A stretch of DNA of 64,000 nt from Bacillus sp. V3B. GTDB taxonomy: Bacteria > Bacillota > Bacilli > Bacillales > Cytobacillaceae. The stretch is from assembly GCF_024494465.1 (NCBI RefSeq), contig NZ_JAETXM010000006.1, positions 102,974 to 166,973 of the forward strand, read 5' to 3'. Under the pieces are notes generated by a model. It had not been told where the DNA came from, made no database searches, and saw only the letters and a program-made list of their open reading frames with translations. Shown here one piece after another: positions 55,083 through 64,000 of the stretch (positions are counted from its first letter, which is position 1; every line of letters begins with the position of its first letter). A program made the position numbers and the translations under genes.

Positions 55083-56970
55083 GTAAGCGTCAAATAGGTT
55101 CTTTCCAGTGTTAGTTGAATTAGTGTTTTACTCTGTTATGCTTAAGCCAACAAAAGATCACTGGAGAGATAGTGCTATGGATGAATTAATGAAACTACTT
55201 GACGATAATTTGATTTGTACAGGTACTGACATATCAACAGATTTCATTCATTTCTATGTTAAATCTACTGAAAAGAATGTACGTGTCCTTTTTGTCAAAC
55301 AGTATCTTCCCGAATCCACTCTCGCTATAAACGGAGCTTTCAAGATTTGCTTATTCAAGAAAGATAAAAAAGTGTTGATTACGTTATCTAATCGAAAAAT
55401 GTTTTGTGATAACCCAGTATGTGATCGTACGACGTTTGCAGAATCCTTTTCCTTTATAGACAATAAAGCCAAAAAAAACAAAACGATTAAAAGAAGCAAT
55501 CATCGAAATTTCACTGACACAAAGTTCTATGTCAGCTGTAATTTATCTAACGCAACATGTAGCCGATATTAAAAAGAGTACGATCTGTTATTATCAAAAA
55601 AAACGAACCGACAATAAATAAAGAGAAGATAGAAGCTGTCTGTATCGATGATTTCACTCTGAAAAAGAGAACAAGTTATGGTACTGTGATGGTTGACCTA
55701 AACGATCGCAGAGTCATTGATATCATAGAATCAAGAGATAAAGATGACGTTGTCGCTTGGCTCTCTCAATTTCCAAATTTAAAATATGTCTCAAGAGATG
55801 GATCTCATACATATGCTTCTGCTATTCGAGAAGCTCATCCAAGCGCCCATCACATCAGTGATCGGTTTCATTTAGTGAAAAATTTGACTGATGCGATCAC
55901 GCAATGTATTTATAAATTTTTATCTGGACGAATTGTCATTCCTTTGACAAAGGAAAAGAAAGTGATGAACGAACTGCTGAGTAGTAAACCTTCACAACGC
56001 GATAAAATTCTACTGGTCAAGTCCTTAGCTTCTCAAGGACGAACCATACAAGAAATCAGATCTCTAACGAGATGCAGTCTTCAAACAATTCGAAAATATA
56101 TTAGAATGTCTGAAGAAGATATCCCCGAAAATTCAGATGATAGGCGTGGCCGTGAACATAAGGAAGCTATCCAGAAGATCATGAGTAGAGTCGAAGAAGT
56201 AAGGGCGTTACAGAAAAAGGGATATAGTATAAGAAAAATAGCAGATAAGACAGGCTATACAAAGAAAACAATAAAAAATTATTTATCTCCCGACTTCAAC
56301 CCTATCCATGGTCAATATGGCGTACAGCGTCCGGGGAAACTGTCTCCCTTTAGAAATGAAGTCATTTCATTGCGCTCGAAAGGAACACCTTATAAAGACA
56401 TCTATACATCTCTTTGTAAAAAAGGATATACAGGCTCAGAAGCTGCCATTAGACAATTCATAGCGAAAGAAAAAAGGCTACGAAGAGATCTAAAAGACTA
56501 TGATGCCGTTGGTTCTACTGAGATCATAGAAAGAAAATGACTTTTAAAGTTACTCTATAAGCCGGTAGAGAAAGTTAAAGCACTCCCCATGAACAAGTAA
56601 AGAACGTTGTCCAGAAGTATACTTTATTAGGTAAATTGCATCACTTGGTTTGGTATTTTAAAGAGATTCTTCTTTCAGGGAAGAAAGAGTCTTTACATGC
56701 ATGGATAGCAGAGGCAGAAGGCCTCGAATTAAGTGAATTAACTAGTTTTGTCAACGGAACTCAATGGAATAAAAAAGGATATAGATGCGGTTGAAAATGC
56801 ATTTACGCTTCCCTATAATAACGGATTAGCTGAAGGAAGTGTGAATAAGTTAAAAACAATCAAACGCATCATGTATGGCAGAAACAGTTTTGAACTTCTA
56901 CGGAATAAATTATTACTACTTGAATCACGTAAATTCAACTAACACTGGAAAGAACCTATTTGACGCTTAC
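55083..56970. mobile_element. ISL3-family insertion sequence with perfect 39-bp ends and dead transposase
   Basis: Bases 55083-55121 (beginning GTAAGCGTCAAATAGGTTCT) and 56932-56970 are exact inverted repeats of 39 bp. The interior encodes a broken ISL3-type transposase. I could not find a matching 8-bp target duplication: the flanks read GTATAAAG on the left and TTTACTAA on the right. The length is about 1.89 kb, larger than many ISL3 elements but within range. Confidence 0.9.
55177..56942 (+). pseudogene. ISL3-family transposase, multiply frameshifted
   Basis: Three open segments belong to one former gene. The first has FCDNPVCDRTTFAE (zinc-binding region). A missing frame at about 55285-55360 encodes CPFCQTVSSRIHSRYKRSFQ, the other half of that zinc domain, so two compensating shifts flank it. 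Further shifts follow at about 55490 and 55610, before TLKKRTSYGTVMVDL and the DDE region with SDRFHLVKNL, and again near 56540 and 56600. The last segment is PYNNGLAEGSVNKLK. At least four frameshifts are present, so it cannot make transposase. Confidence 0.9.
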
Positions 56971-57033
56971 TTTACTAAAGCTTCTATTTGAAAGTTAGTT
57001 CAGTGGTATTGTTATAACTCTTAAAATTATTTA

Positions 57034-60000
57034 CTAAACAATAGTATTATAAATATTATGAACTTTATAACTAGCACCGGTATGATGAATTCCTGTTGTG
57101 TAAGTTGCACGATCCATGAATATGTTTCTAGCCAATACAGAATCACCTTGTGTTTTAAAGTCATTCGTGAAAGAGCCTTTACCGTTAAACACATTATTAA
57201 ACACTCTGTAATTTTGTGTTCTGCTCCATACCGTCATAGTAGATTGATTAAACGTATTATTAAATGCAGCTAAGCTACCACCAGCACTGAAAATGACACC
57301 TAGTCTAGAGTTAAAGGTATTATTCTTTAAAATATCTCCGACCATATGCTCCCATCCATCTTCCCAGTCAATGTCACACCCTGGCATTCTACCTCTATTA
57401 TTGGAGAATGTATTCCCTTCTATAAGCCAGCCTTGGCCGCCGCACATAGCAAGACCTGTACTAAAGTTATACTCAAAAGTACAATTTTTAATGTAACAGT
57501 TTCTTGGCATACCAAATGTCCTAATAAAAGCAACAGCACCATTAAAGTCAGTATCTCCTGATGATGGAGGAGCTTCCTGGTAAATCACAATTTTTGAGTA
57601 TTTAGCATTGGGAGGCTTTGGGTAATTATAATACTGCAAATTATACATTTGTGACCCGATATGATTATAGTTCTCATCATAAAAATGAATCGAATATAAA
57701 CGTGACCGTAAATGTGGATATCCATGATACCCTTGAGTATATCCGAGTAAATAGTATTCGCCTAACCCTGATACATCCATATATTGATTATACCTGTAGT
57801 AATTTGTAGTAATACTGTTATCAATCTGTCCATTTTCATCTATATTGCCTGGTTCAAAATGAAATCTACTGACAGAAACGCTGCGAGTTGTCTTCCCCAT
57901 ATTCCTATTTCTTATGGTCCCAGTAATCACATTAAATCCAGGTGATTTACTAAAAGTACAGGATTCAAAGCCTGTATTTAGGCAATCATCAATCAAAACG
58001 CTTAAACAGCCTTCTACCGAATTTTGAAGTGTTGTTGAATCTCGTTCACCATATAAATGTGCTCTCATTAATTTTGTGTTTTTTACATTTGTAAAATAGA
58101 ACATCTTATAACCTGTAGAAGTTAATGCACTAGGTTCAATATTAAGAGTAGAATTGTTAAAATTAATAATCATATCAGATGGTGGATAAATGCTTCTAAC
58201 AGCGGGACTAATTAAATAGGTGCCATAAGGAAAGACAACTTTTTTATAACCATTAGTGGAGGCATAATTTAGCGCATTTTGAATGCCATTTGTTGTATTT
58301 GTTGAATCTGTGTTATCTAGTTTAATCGAATAATTATCTGCATTCACATAATAAATTTCTGCTTCTGTTAATGGAGTTTCAACACGATCAACAACCGTAA
58401 TATCAAAGCTTGCAGAATATGTTTTTGTTGCGTCGTAAGCAGTAAGGGTCGCTGTTCCTGGTGACACGCCTTCCATAACTCCGTATTGTATTCTAGCTAC
58501 ATTAGGATTGGAGCTTTCCCAGAGAATGATATTATCGTTAAAAATATCATAAGGAAGTTCACTGGATAGTGCGGTAGCCATGACAACGAAGTTTCCCCCT
58601 ACCTTGATAGTATCGTTTTTTCGATTAATCGACATCCCGTCAATGACTCTTGAAGAGGAGGGAGGAGCAGTAACCTGTCCTCCTACTTTTGCATTTACAT
58701 ATTCTTTAAAGGTTTGATCGCCATAAGTGGCTGTTACAGAAACAATGGTTTCGCCGTCAGTAACTCCGGTTAATATTCCATTTGTATCTACCGTCACGTA
58801 TCCTTCATTACCACTTTGGTAGGTGATAGCTAACAGTTCTGTATACCGATTGGGCAACCCTTGCACGGAAAGCCGCTGACTCTCTCCAGGTTTTAACTGC
58901 ACATTGGAGGGGTTTACTGATAATCCTATTAATGGATCTTTGTTTCTATAATAATGATAATTGAATCTCACTTCATTGTCAGATAGAGCCCTGTTATATA
59001 TGAGGAAGGCAACTACTGTTTCAGGATTAGTGTTTTGTAATACATTACGCCTTAAATAAAGTGGAGAATTTGCCAGTGTATTAATAAACTTCTCGAAGTC
59101 TTCGGGTACTGGATTTTGTGTTTCTCCAATTGAATCGTTTATAAATAAATTTAAAGTATTGTTAGCATTGATTCTAAATGTAAATGTGTTTGTTGCTCCT
59201 GAGCCAACTGGATGAACGACATCATCATATGATTGTTTGTATCCTGTGCTGTCAATGACCCAATAAGTACCAGCTCCCATTCTTCCTGTATTTCCGTCAC
59301 TTTTTTGATATAAAACACTTCCGCCAGATCTTGTACTAGTTAATTCATTCCTATCTGTTGTCCAATGTGTACCATTGGTATCATAGCTAATCATTTGAAT
59401 GGTTAATCCATTGCCATTATTTAAATCAATTAAGTTATCTAAAGGATTGGTATTCGTCGGGATCTGTACATAATCCTGTATTTGTAACAATAATCCTTTA
59501 TTATTAACATATCCATCAGTAGCACCATCATGAGTAACCCCAACCAACGTAGCTGGTACATTGTTTACGGTATCGGTAATCGTATTAGAGGTCGTTCCTG
59601 CTTTATTGGTAAAGTCATAGTGTAAAATAAGTCCATCTGTAATAAGTCCAGGGGTTGGTTCTTCTACAACTTTCGTATAGGTTACAGCTTGAACAGCACT
59701 TTCATTACCCGCTGTATCTCTTGAAAAAGCATTTACGGTCGTTGTATCCGTTAGAGTGAGCGGTGTTGAATAAACAAGGCTTGATGTCGTTGGTTCAGAT
59801 CCATCCAACGTATAATAAGCCGTTGCAGGTTCATTGGTTGTCATCGTGACGGTTTGTGTATCAGAAAAAGTTCCACCTGGTGTGATCGTTAGGATAGGAG
59901 GTGTCGTGTCTTCATTTGCTGTCGTAACGGTGATCTCTGTTCCGCTTGATTCGTTTCCGGCACCATCTTTTGCAACAACACGAAACGTATATTCTGTTTG

Positions 60001-60447
60001 TGGAGTTAATCCTGTCACTTCCATGCTTGTATTCGAAAGAGTTGCAAGAAGTGTCCCATCTTTATAAATATCGTACCCTACAACGTCATCAGAATCTGAT
60101 GCTGTCCACGATAAAGTTAAAGAGGTTGCCGTCACGTTGCTAGCAGTTAAGTTTGTTACTTCATTTGGTGCTGTGGTGTCAGGTGGAGGAGGAGTAATCG
60201 TGCTATCAAAAGGTGCCGAAACGGTAGCGCGATAAGGAACAGTTGTGTTAATAGTAACGGATCTGAAAGGGGAAAACGTACCCTTAAAGGTTTCCATCGG
60301 CTTAACTGAAATCGTTATGCCATGTATCGTAAATGTTAGGGATGCTGTGTTATGATCGTTTGTAATTTTAAAGCCCATTAGGTCCTCTTGATAGGTCTTT
60401 GTTACATTGAAACTTCCCTGAAAGTAATCTTTAACAACTAAGATCAA
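57034..60447 (-). CDS. Large multidomain beta-helix protein (FnIII, LamG-like, Big, pectate-lyase-3-like)
   Basis: This is a 1137-residue protein starting TTG behind GAGGTGATGG. The order of domains is: an N-terminal ~85-residue beta domain of unknown type; a fibronectin-III domain (TAPNEVTNLTASNVTATSLT, about 90-177); a chitobiase-like/Big domain (AYYTLDGSEPTTSS, about 183-263); a LamG-like domain (about 270-500); two Big-type domains (about 505-700); and a right-handed beta-helix (TNGIQNALNYASTNGYKKVV onward) carrying an inserted domain around 910-1000. There is no signal peptide, because a stop lies just upstream of the start. It could be a tailspike-like or polysaccharide-acting protein released by another route. 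Confidence 0.85.
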   Translation of the reverse strand: MILVVKDYFQGSFNVTKTYQEDLMGFKITNDHNTASLTFTIHGITISVKPMETFKGTFSPFRSVTINTTVPYRATVSAPFDSTITPPPPDTTAPNEVTNLTASNVTATSLTLSWTASDSDDVVGYDIYKDGTLLATLSNTSMEVTGLTPQTEYTFRVVAKDGAGNESSGTEITVTTANEDTTPPILTITPGGTFSDTQTVTMTTNEPATAYYTLDGSEPTTSSLVYSTPLTLTDTTTVNAFSRDTAGNESAVQAVTYTKVVEEPTPGLITDGLILHYDFTNKAGTTSNTITDTVNNVPATLVGVTHDGATDGYVNNKGLLLQIQDYVQIPTNTNPLDNLIDLNNGNGLTIQMISYDTNGTHWTTDRNELTSTRSGGSVLYQKSDGNTGRMGAGTYWVIDSTGYKQSYDDVVHPVGSGATNTFTFRINANNTLNLFINDSIGETQNPVPEDFEKFINTLANSPLYLRRNVLQNTNPETVVAFLIYNRALSDNEVRFNYHYYRNKDPLIGLSVNPSNVQLKPGESQRLSVQGLPNRYTELLAITYQSGNEGYVTVDTNGILTGVTDGETIVSVTATYGDQTFKEYVNAKVGGQVTAPPSSSRVIDGMSINRKNDTIKVGGNFVVMATALSSELPYDIFNDNIILWESSNPNVARIQYGVMEGVSPGTATLTAYDATKTYSASFDITVVDRVETPLTEAEIYYVNADNYSIKLDNTDSTNTTNGIQNALNYASTNGYKKVVFPYGTYLISPAVRSIYPPSDMIINFNNSTLNIEPSALTSTGYKMFYFTNVKNTKLMRAHLYGERDSTTLQNSVEGCLSVLIDDCLNTGFESCTFSKSPGFNVITGTIRNRNMGKTTRSVSVSRFHFEPGNIDENGQIDNSITTNYYRYNQYMDVSGLGEYYLLGYTQGYHGYPHLRSRLYSIHFYDENYNHIGSQMYNLQYYNYPKPPNAKYSKIVIYQEAPPSSGDTDFNGAVAFIRTFGMPRNCYIKNCTFEYNFSTGLAMCGGQGWLIEGNTFSNNRGRMPGCDIDWEDGWEHMVGDILKNNTFNSRLGVIFSAGGSLAAFNNTFNQSTMTVWSRTQNYRVFNNVFNGKGSFTNDFKTQGDSVLARNIFMDRATYTTGIHHTGASYKVHNIYNTIV

Positions 60448-60737
60448 TTTGCCATCACCTCGATCGTATTACACTTATCAAGTTTTATAAAATAAATCTT
60501 CAAGAAAAACACTCCTCTAGTTAATATCTAGATAGCTGTGCTCTATATTTCTCTTAGAAAGTATAAAGCATTTTCCTTTCTTAAAGTTTAAAAATAACCA
60601 TATTTGTTAGTAGGTAAAAATCATGTATACCTTCTGTCATTGACAAGTATAAGATATATTATGATTTAAGAAATAGAGTGATTGGACATGTTGTCATTTT
60701 ATAAAAATATCCCAAAAAGATAGGTCATGACACTGAA
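60448..60737. other. Divergent intergenic region
   Basis: This is AT-rich sequence between the large beta-helix gene (minus) and the vanZ promoter (plus). TTGACA at 60640-60645 has no good -10 partner. I see no ORF, RNA or repeat of note. Confidence 0.5.
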
Positions 60738-60791
60738 TTGATGAATAAAAGAAATAAAGGTATAATGAGGAAGTTGTTCTCTTTAAAGAAC
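60738..60791 (+). promoter_or_regulatory. vanZ promoter with SinR-type palindrome
   Basis: TTGATG (60738-60743), a 17-base spacer and TATAAT (60761-60766) form a sigma-A promoter. GTTCTCTTTAAAGAAC (60776-60791) lies at the expected transcription start. It joins two consensus GTTCTYT half-sites head to head and overlapping. The arrangement is the same as at the lasso promoter. Confidence 0.72.
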
Positions 60792-60840
60792 TAGTTGTTC
60801 TGTTGAATAAAAGTATGAAAAGTTAAAGGCAGGTGCATAA

Positions 60841-61320
60841 GTGGATAAATTTTTTGTTCGTTTGTTTTTAGGACTTCTTCCCATTGTATATATGGTATTA
60901 ATTTGGATGCAATCCAGCCATTTTAATCCAGAATCGATTTATTCTTTATCGACTAATATAAGGATGGAAATTCTTCTCATTGCAGGGATTGGATTTGAAT
61001 TATTTCATTTTTTTCAGTTTGGCATCCTTTATTTATTCTTTACTTTTGCCTGTCTTAGTTTTGGAAGGTTTACGAAGGGGATGGAGCTCGTACTTGTCGT
61101 TATTTCAATGTCCTGCGGATTGATCGATGAAATTCATCAAATGTATGTCCCATTTCGTTCTTTCTCAGTTGATGATCTTTTCAAAAATGGTATAGGGGTG
61201 TTAGTGGTTTCACTAATCATCCATAAGAGTTATTTCTCAAGTAAGAAGTCTAAACTTAGAATGTTATTACGAAGGATAGAAAGCTTATCAGGAAATCAAA
61301 ATCGAAATATTCACTTTTGA
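60841..61320 (+). CDS. VanZ-family membrane protein
   Basis: This is a 159-residue protein with four membrane helices and the VanZ pattern: LLPIVYMVLIWMQSSH, ELFHFFQFGILYLF and the SCGLIDEIHQMYVPFRSFSV motif before the last helix. Its start is GTG at 60841. VanZ proteins are linked to low-level teicoplanin resistance, but most chromosomal homologues have no known role. The promoter carries a SinR-type box, which ties it to the eps genes. Confidence 0.88.
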   Translation: MDKFFVRLFLGLLPIVYMVLIWMQSSHFNPESIYSLSTNIRMEILLIAGIGFELFHFFQFGILYLFFTFACLSFGRFTKGMELVLVVISMSCGLIDEIHQMYVPFRSFSVDDLFKNGIGVLVVSLIIHKSYFSSKKSKLRMLLRRIESLSGNQNRNIHF

Positions 61321-61340
61321 TTTCTTCTTATACATAGAAT

Positions 61341-61380
61341 AAGCAACAGCCCTTGGGAAGTTCGGAGCTGTTGCTTTACT
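61341..61380 (+). terminator. Terminator between vanZ and the convergent beta-helix gene
   Basis: AAGCAACAGC and GCTGTTGCTT pair exactly over a 16-base loop and end in TTTACTG. The A-rich and T-rich arms may serve both strands. Confidence 0.75.
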
Positions 61381-61426
61381 GTTATGATCATTTAAACTAA
61401 AAAACATTTGTATTTACTTCAGTAGT

Positions 61427-63532
61427 CTACTTTTCCTTCAATACCTCTTTTGCTTTTAATTCTAACTTTAGATTACCTAGTTGATTATCTTTAATTTGAT
61501 AATCGGGCATATTAAGACCCGCATGAATAGTGGAAATACCTATAGCTTCCTTATCCTTTGAATGCAATGTGTTCCCCCTAATAATCAAATTAGAGACATT
61601 AGATTCCTCATCCATTTTCCAATAATTGCCTATTTTAATGACAGCTAGCTGTTTATATGGAAATAAGCCAGTGTTGATTGTATTATCTTCAATGACTACT
61701 TTTTTCCCTGCCTGAATAGAAACTCCTGAACTGTTATCACCAAGAACATTGATGGTTGAGTTCTTTAAAGTAACTAAATCAGGCATCCCATGTACTTGGT
61801 TAATTTCAAATCCGCCTCGATGGGAAGTAAATCGACTGTTATTGAATTCGTATGTACCTGAATTATTCACAGCAACTCCCGATTTGCCTTCCGCTGCTTC
61901 AAACACAGCGTTGTTGTATGTTCCCCTCGCTAATTGGGTTCTTTCATAATCAATGACCTTTAGATTATCAAAAATACTGCCGTCTGTTGCATTGCCACCA
62001 AAACTGTCTAGTGCAGCTTGGCCGGTAATCGTTACATTTTTTAAATGAATAGGACTATTGTTTACGCCAAATTGAGTATGCAGTTTTTTTGTATTGTTAA
62101 CCGTGATATTAGAAGCTTTAATCCCAAATGGTTTAGAACTTGCAAGATTCACTAAAGTATCAGTGAATTCCATATCCTCAATGACAAGGTCGTGTCCTAA
62201 AAAAGCTGCTAGAGCATCATTCATTTTATTATCCTTAAAGGTCGCGTAATTGTATGCATAGATTCTCGCTCCATCAAAATGGTTGTTCGTCACTTCGGCA
62301 TATTTAAATGGTTCAGAAATCGCCAGACCAATGGACTTTGATTCAAAATGATTTCCTTCTACTACGGCATTACGTCCATCAAACAAAATCAAATCATAGG
62401 CTTGGTTATTATAAAAATGATTATTTTTAATTGTAATTTGATTGTTTAAATTATAGCCAGCTTCCACATCAACACCAGATTGTGGAGCAGTACCCTTCAT
62501 ATCATGTATTTTGTTATTCTCAATTAGTACATCCTGTGCTCCACCGATTGTTATCCCTTGCCTGCGGTTAAAAGCAAACTCGGAATTTTTAACGGTCACA
62601 TTTTTAGAAACCCCTTGCATCCAAAATTCTAAATAGACATTGTCACTTACCTTCGGTGCATCAAACACAACATGCATATAGTGGGCCTCTTCGGGAATGG
62701 GGGTTAGCCCCCAACCTACAGGCGTATTGGATTTTTTACTATCATGCTTTGAAATAAAGGTTCCATCACTTTGATAAAAATAAGCTATATAACGATGTGA
62801 ATCCTTCGGCATATTTTGCTGATGAATAAATTGAAAGGTTTTCTGGATATCAAAATAGGGATCAGTGAGTGGGAGATTTTCTAAACGTACTTTTTTAAGA
62901 TCGTTTATTAGCTTGCCAGAATCATTAACAGATCCTGATTTAAAACTTTCCTTATAAAACTCGTCAATGAGTTTCCCCATTCCACCAACAGCTAAACCGT
63001 CTCCAGTAAAATCCGTGGCCTTTATGCCATCAATCGTGATGTCTGTTGCTCCAGATGTGACGATCCCGTAGCCTCCTTCATGTGTGCCACCGCTAGAATA
63101 ATCATGTGTACCTTTATCCCCTTTGTAGGTTCCGCCTTTTAAGGTTACATCATATACGCCAGGACCAATTTGAAGGAGCGTATATCCACTTTGGTTATTG
63201 GTTTCCTTTTGTAATACAGCATCTTCTTCTAATTCGAAGGTAATATTACTGACCATATTGATTTGACTATCTTTAGAAATCTGATAGGTTCCGCTCGGAA
63301 TAAAAAATGTATCGTATTCTTTTTCTTCTGCCCACTGAAGAGCATTATTGATTCCTTTTGTTGTTTCATTTGGATGGGTTCCATCATTATAAATCCCCCA
63401 CCGACTTAACTCGAGCGTATATTTCGTTTCTTTTTTAGCTTCAGCACTCAATTTGTCCGTGAAATTGAACATGATGATTGAAATGGAAAAAAATATCGAT
63501 ATTGTGATGAGGGTAGACATTTTTCTTTTCAT
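61427..63532 (-). CDS. Secreted right-handed beta-helix (pectate-lyase-3-like) protein
   Basis: This is a 701-residue protein with a signal peptide (KRKMSTLITISIFFSISIIM, then a candidate site near SAEA). The fold begins with the Pectate_lyase_3 segment TKGINNALQWAEEKEYDTFF and IPSGTYQISK, and many beta-helix turns follow (NVTVKNSEFAFNRRQGITIG, IKNNHFYNNQAYDLILFDGR). At about residues 190-310 a separate domain is inserted into the helix, as in the larger protein at 57034. It is likely a polysaccharide lyase, hydrolase or epimerase acting outside the cell. No catalytic residues can be assigned by eye. AAAGGA precedes the ATG. Confidence 0.85.
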   Translation of the reverse strand: MKRKMSTLITISIFFSISIIMFNFTDKLSAEAKKETKYTLELSRWGIYNDGTHPNETTKGINNALQWAEEKEYDTFFIPSGTYQISKDSQINMVSNITFELEEDAVLQKETNNQSGYTLLQIGPGVYDVTLKGGTYKGDKGTHDYSSGGTHEGGYGIVTSGATDITIDGIKATDFTGDGLAVGGMGKLIDEFYKESFKSGSVNDSGKLINDLKKVRLENLPLTDPYFDIQKTFQFIHQQNMPKDSHRYIAYFYQSDGTFISKHDSKKSNTPVGWGLTPIPEEAHYMHVVFDAPKVSDNVYLEFWMQGVSKNVTVKNSEFAFNRRQGITIGGAQDVLIENNKIHDMKGTAPQSGVDVEAGYNLNNQITIKNNHFYNNQAYDLILFDGRNAVVEGNHFESKSIGLAISEPFKYAEVTNNHFDGARIYAYNYATFKDNKMNDALAAFLGHDLVIEDMEFTDTLVNLASSKPFGIKASNITVNNTKKLHTQFGVNNSPIHLKNVTITGQAALDSFGGNATDGSIFDNLKVIDYERTQLARGTYNNAVFEAAEGKSGVAVNNSGTYEFNNSRFTSHRGGFEINQVHGMPDLVTLKNSTINVLGDNSSGVSIQAGKKVVIEDNTINTGLFPYKQLAVIKIGNYWKMDEESNVSNLIIRGNTLHSKDKEAIGISTIHAGLNMPDYQIKDNQLGNLKLELKAKEVLKEK

Positions 63533-64000
63533 TACACCAATCCTTTTTTTGTATCATTTCTAATTTGATAAAAATAAACCTCTTTTTCATTTTAACTATT
63601 AAAAAGTTTTTTAAACGGGTTAGTTCCTCTAAACTGAAAATAGTGGTATTTGCTGTAGTACTGGCTGAACGTAAATAACTTATTAATTGAGTTCTTATTT
63701 TAGTATAAAAGTAGTTGTATACTATTTTTCCCATATTAATTAATGCACATACACGTCAAGCAGGGAACTTAGATATAGCTAAAATGAAGAAACTTGTATT
63801 GACTTGTTTACTAATTCATACTTAAGATACATATCTTTTTCCGCATTATCGCATTATGTCGAAGAAAGGCAAATAGTACATTGTTTATAAAAAATATCGA
63901 ATTTTTAAAAATCAGGATACATGAAATTGTAAAATATAGTATAATTGGATTACTATTTGTAATTATCAGAAAAAATAGCCAATTAAATTTAAGTCAAAAG
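63533..64000. other. Terminal intergenic region, no gene seen
   Basis: This is 468 bp of AT-rich DNA upstream of the minus-strand beta-helix gene. It holds that gene's ribosome-binding site and presumably its promoter. TATAAT at 63940-63945 on the plus strand has no clear -35. I see no RNA element or credible ORF. Confidence 0.5.

Noticed and set aside
55098..55104. GTTCTTT in the IS terminal repeat as a SinR site
   Set aside because: It is part of the 39-bp inverted repeat (GGTTCTTTCC) and appears at both ends for that reason; it lacks the palindromic partner half-site.
55075..56978. 8-bp target-site duplication of the ISL3 element
   Set aside because: The flanks GTATAAAG and TTTACTAA do not match directly; only a partial AAAG/TTTA similarity by inversion is seen.
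57034..60447. Prophage region
   Set aside because: The protein has tailspike-like modules, but no capsid, tail, terminase, lysis or integrase genes are present nearby.
63441..63734. 97-residue minus-strand ORF upstream of the beta-helix gene
   Set aside because: It overlaps the 5' end and signal peptide of the real gene in another frame, without a ribosome-binding site or recognisable content.
1..64000. CRISPR array, tRNA or rRNA genes
   Set aside because: No regularly spaced repeats and no tRNA- or rRNA-like sequence were seen on reading through.

Overview
The window is AT-rich chromosomal DNA of a Bacillaceae-type Firmicute. The evidence is its Bacillus-style genes: a nasDEF-like nitrite reductase block, a YxiN-type DbpA helicase, a TatAd-like TatA, an OpuD-type betaine carrier, an eps-type exopolysaccharide operon and a SinR-family regulator. 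Ribosome-binding sites are strong GGAGG types, and GTG/TTG starts are common. No rRNA, tRNA or CRISPR array was seen.

Layout. 1-2.5 kb: end of nirB, nirD and a siroheme-pathway uroporphyrinogen-III methyltransferase. 2.6-19.4 kb: mostly single-gene housekeeping units separated by clear terminators. These are an RlmN-type rRNA methylase, a glutaredoxin-thioredoxin-reductase fusion, a TRM11-like methylase, dbpA, tatA, a DUF4956 fragment, a BCCT carrier, a chemoreceptor, a DUF3147 pair, a GtrA protein, a P-type ATPase behind a yybP-ykoY (Mn2+) riboswitch, a LysR remnant and an RlmI-like methylase. 19.5-26.7 kb: a complete lasso-peptide cluster of the paeninodin type, in the order cyclase, 42-residue precursor, HPr-kinase-like kinase, PqqD-like RRE, B2 protease, nucleotidyltransferase, ABC exporter. 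26.7-55.1 kb: one long exopolysaccharide operon (about 28 kb). It contains Wzz-like EpsA, an EpsB kinase, a likely EAR antitermination RNA, sugar-nucleotide enzymes, many glycosyltransferases, EpsG, the priming transferase, EpsM/EpsN, a SinR-like repressor, two pyruvyl transferases, a membrane-anchored GH88/GH105-like protein and a flippase. 55.1-57.0 kb: a decayed ISL3-family element with perfect 39-bp ends. 57-63.5 kb: two minus-strand beta-helix proteins flanking a VanZ gene.

The main result is a shared regulatory signature. A 16-bp palindrome of the form GTTCTTTATATAGAAC contains the known SinR half-site GTTCTYT. It lies just downstream of the lasso promoter, exactly between the -35 and -10 of the eps promoter (in reverse orientation, otherwise identical), and just downstream of the vanZ promoter. 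Two further near-copies lie in the eps leader and after epsB. A SinR-family gene sits inside the eps operon. This suggests that the lasso peptide, the exopolysaccharide and a VanZ protein form one biofilm regulon with feedback. An intrinsic terminator inside the end of galE would require the antitermination that an EAR element provides.
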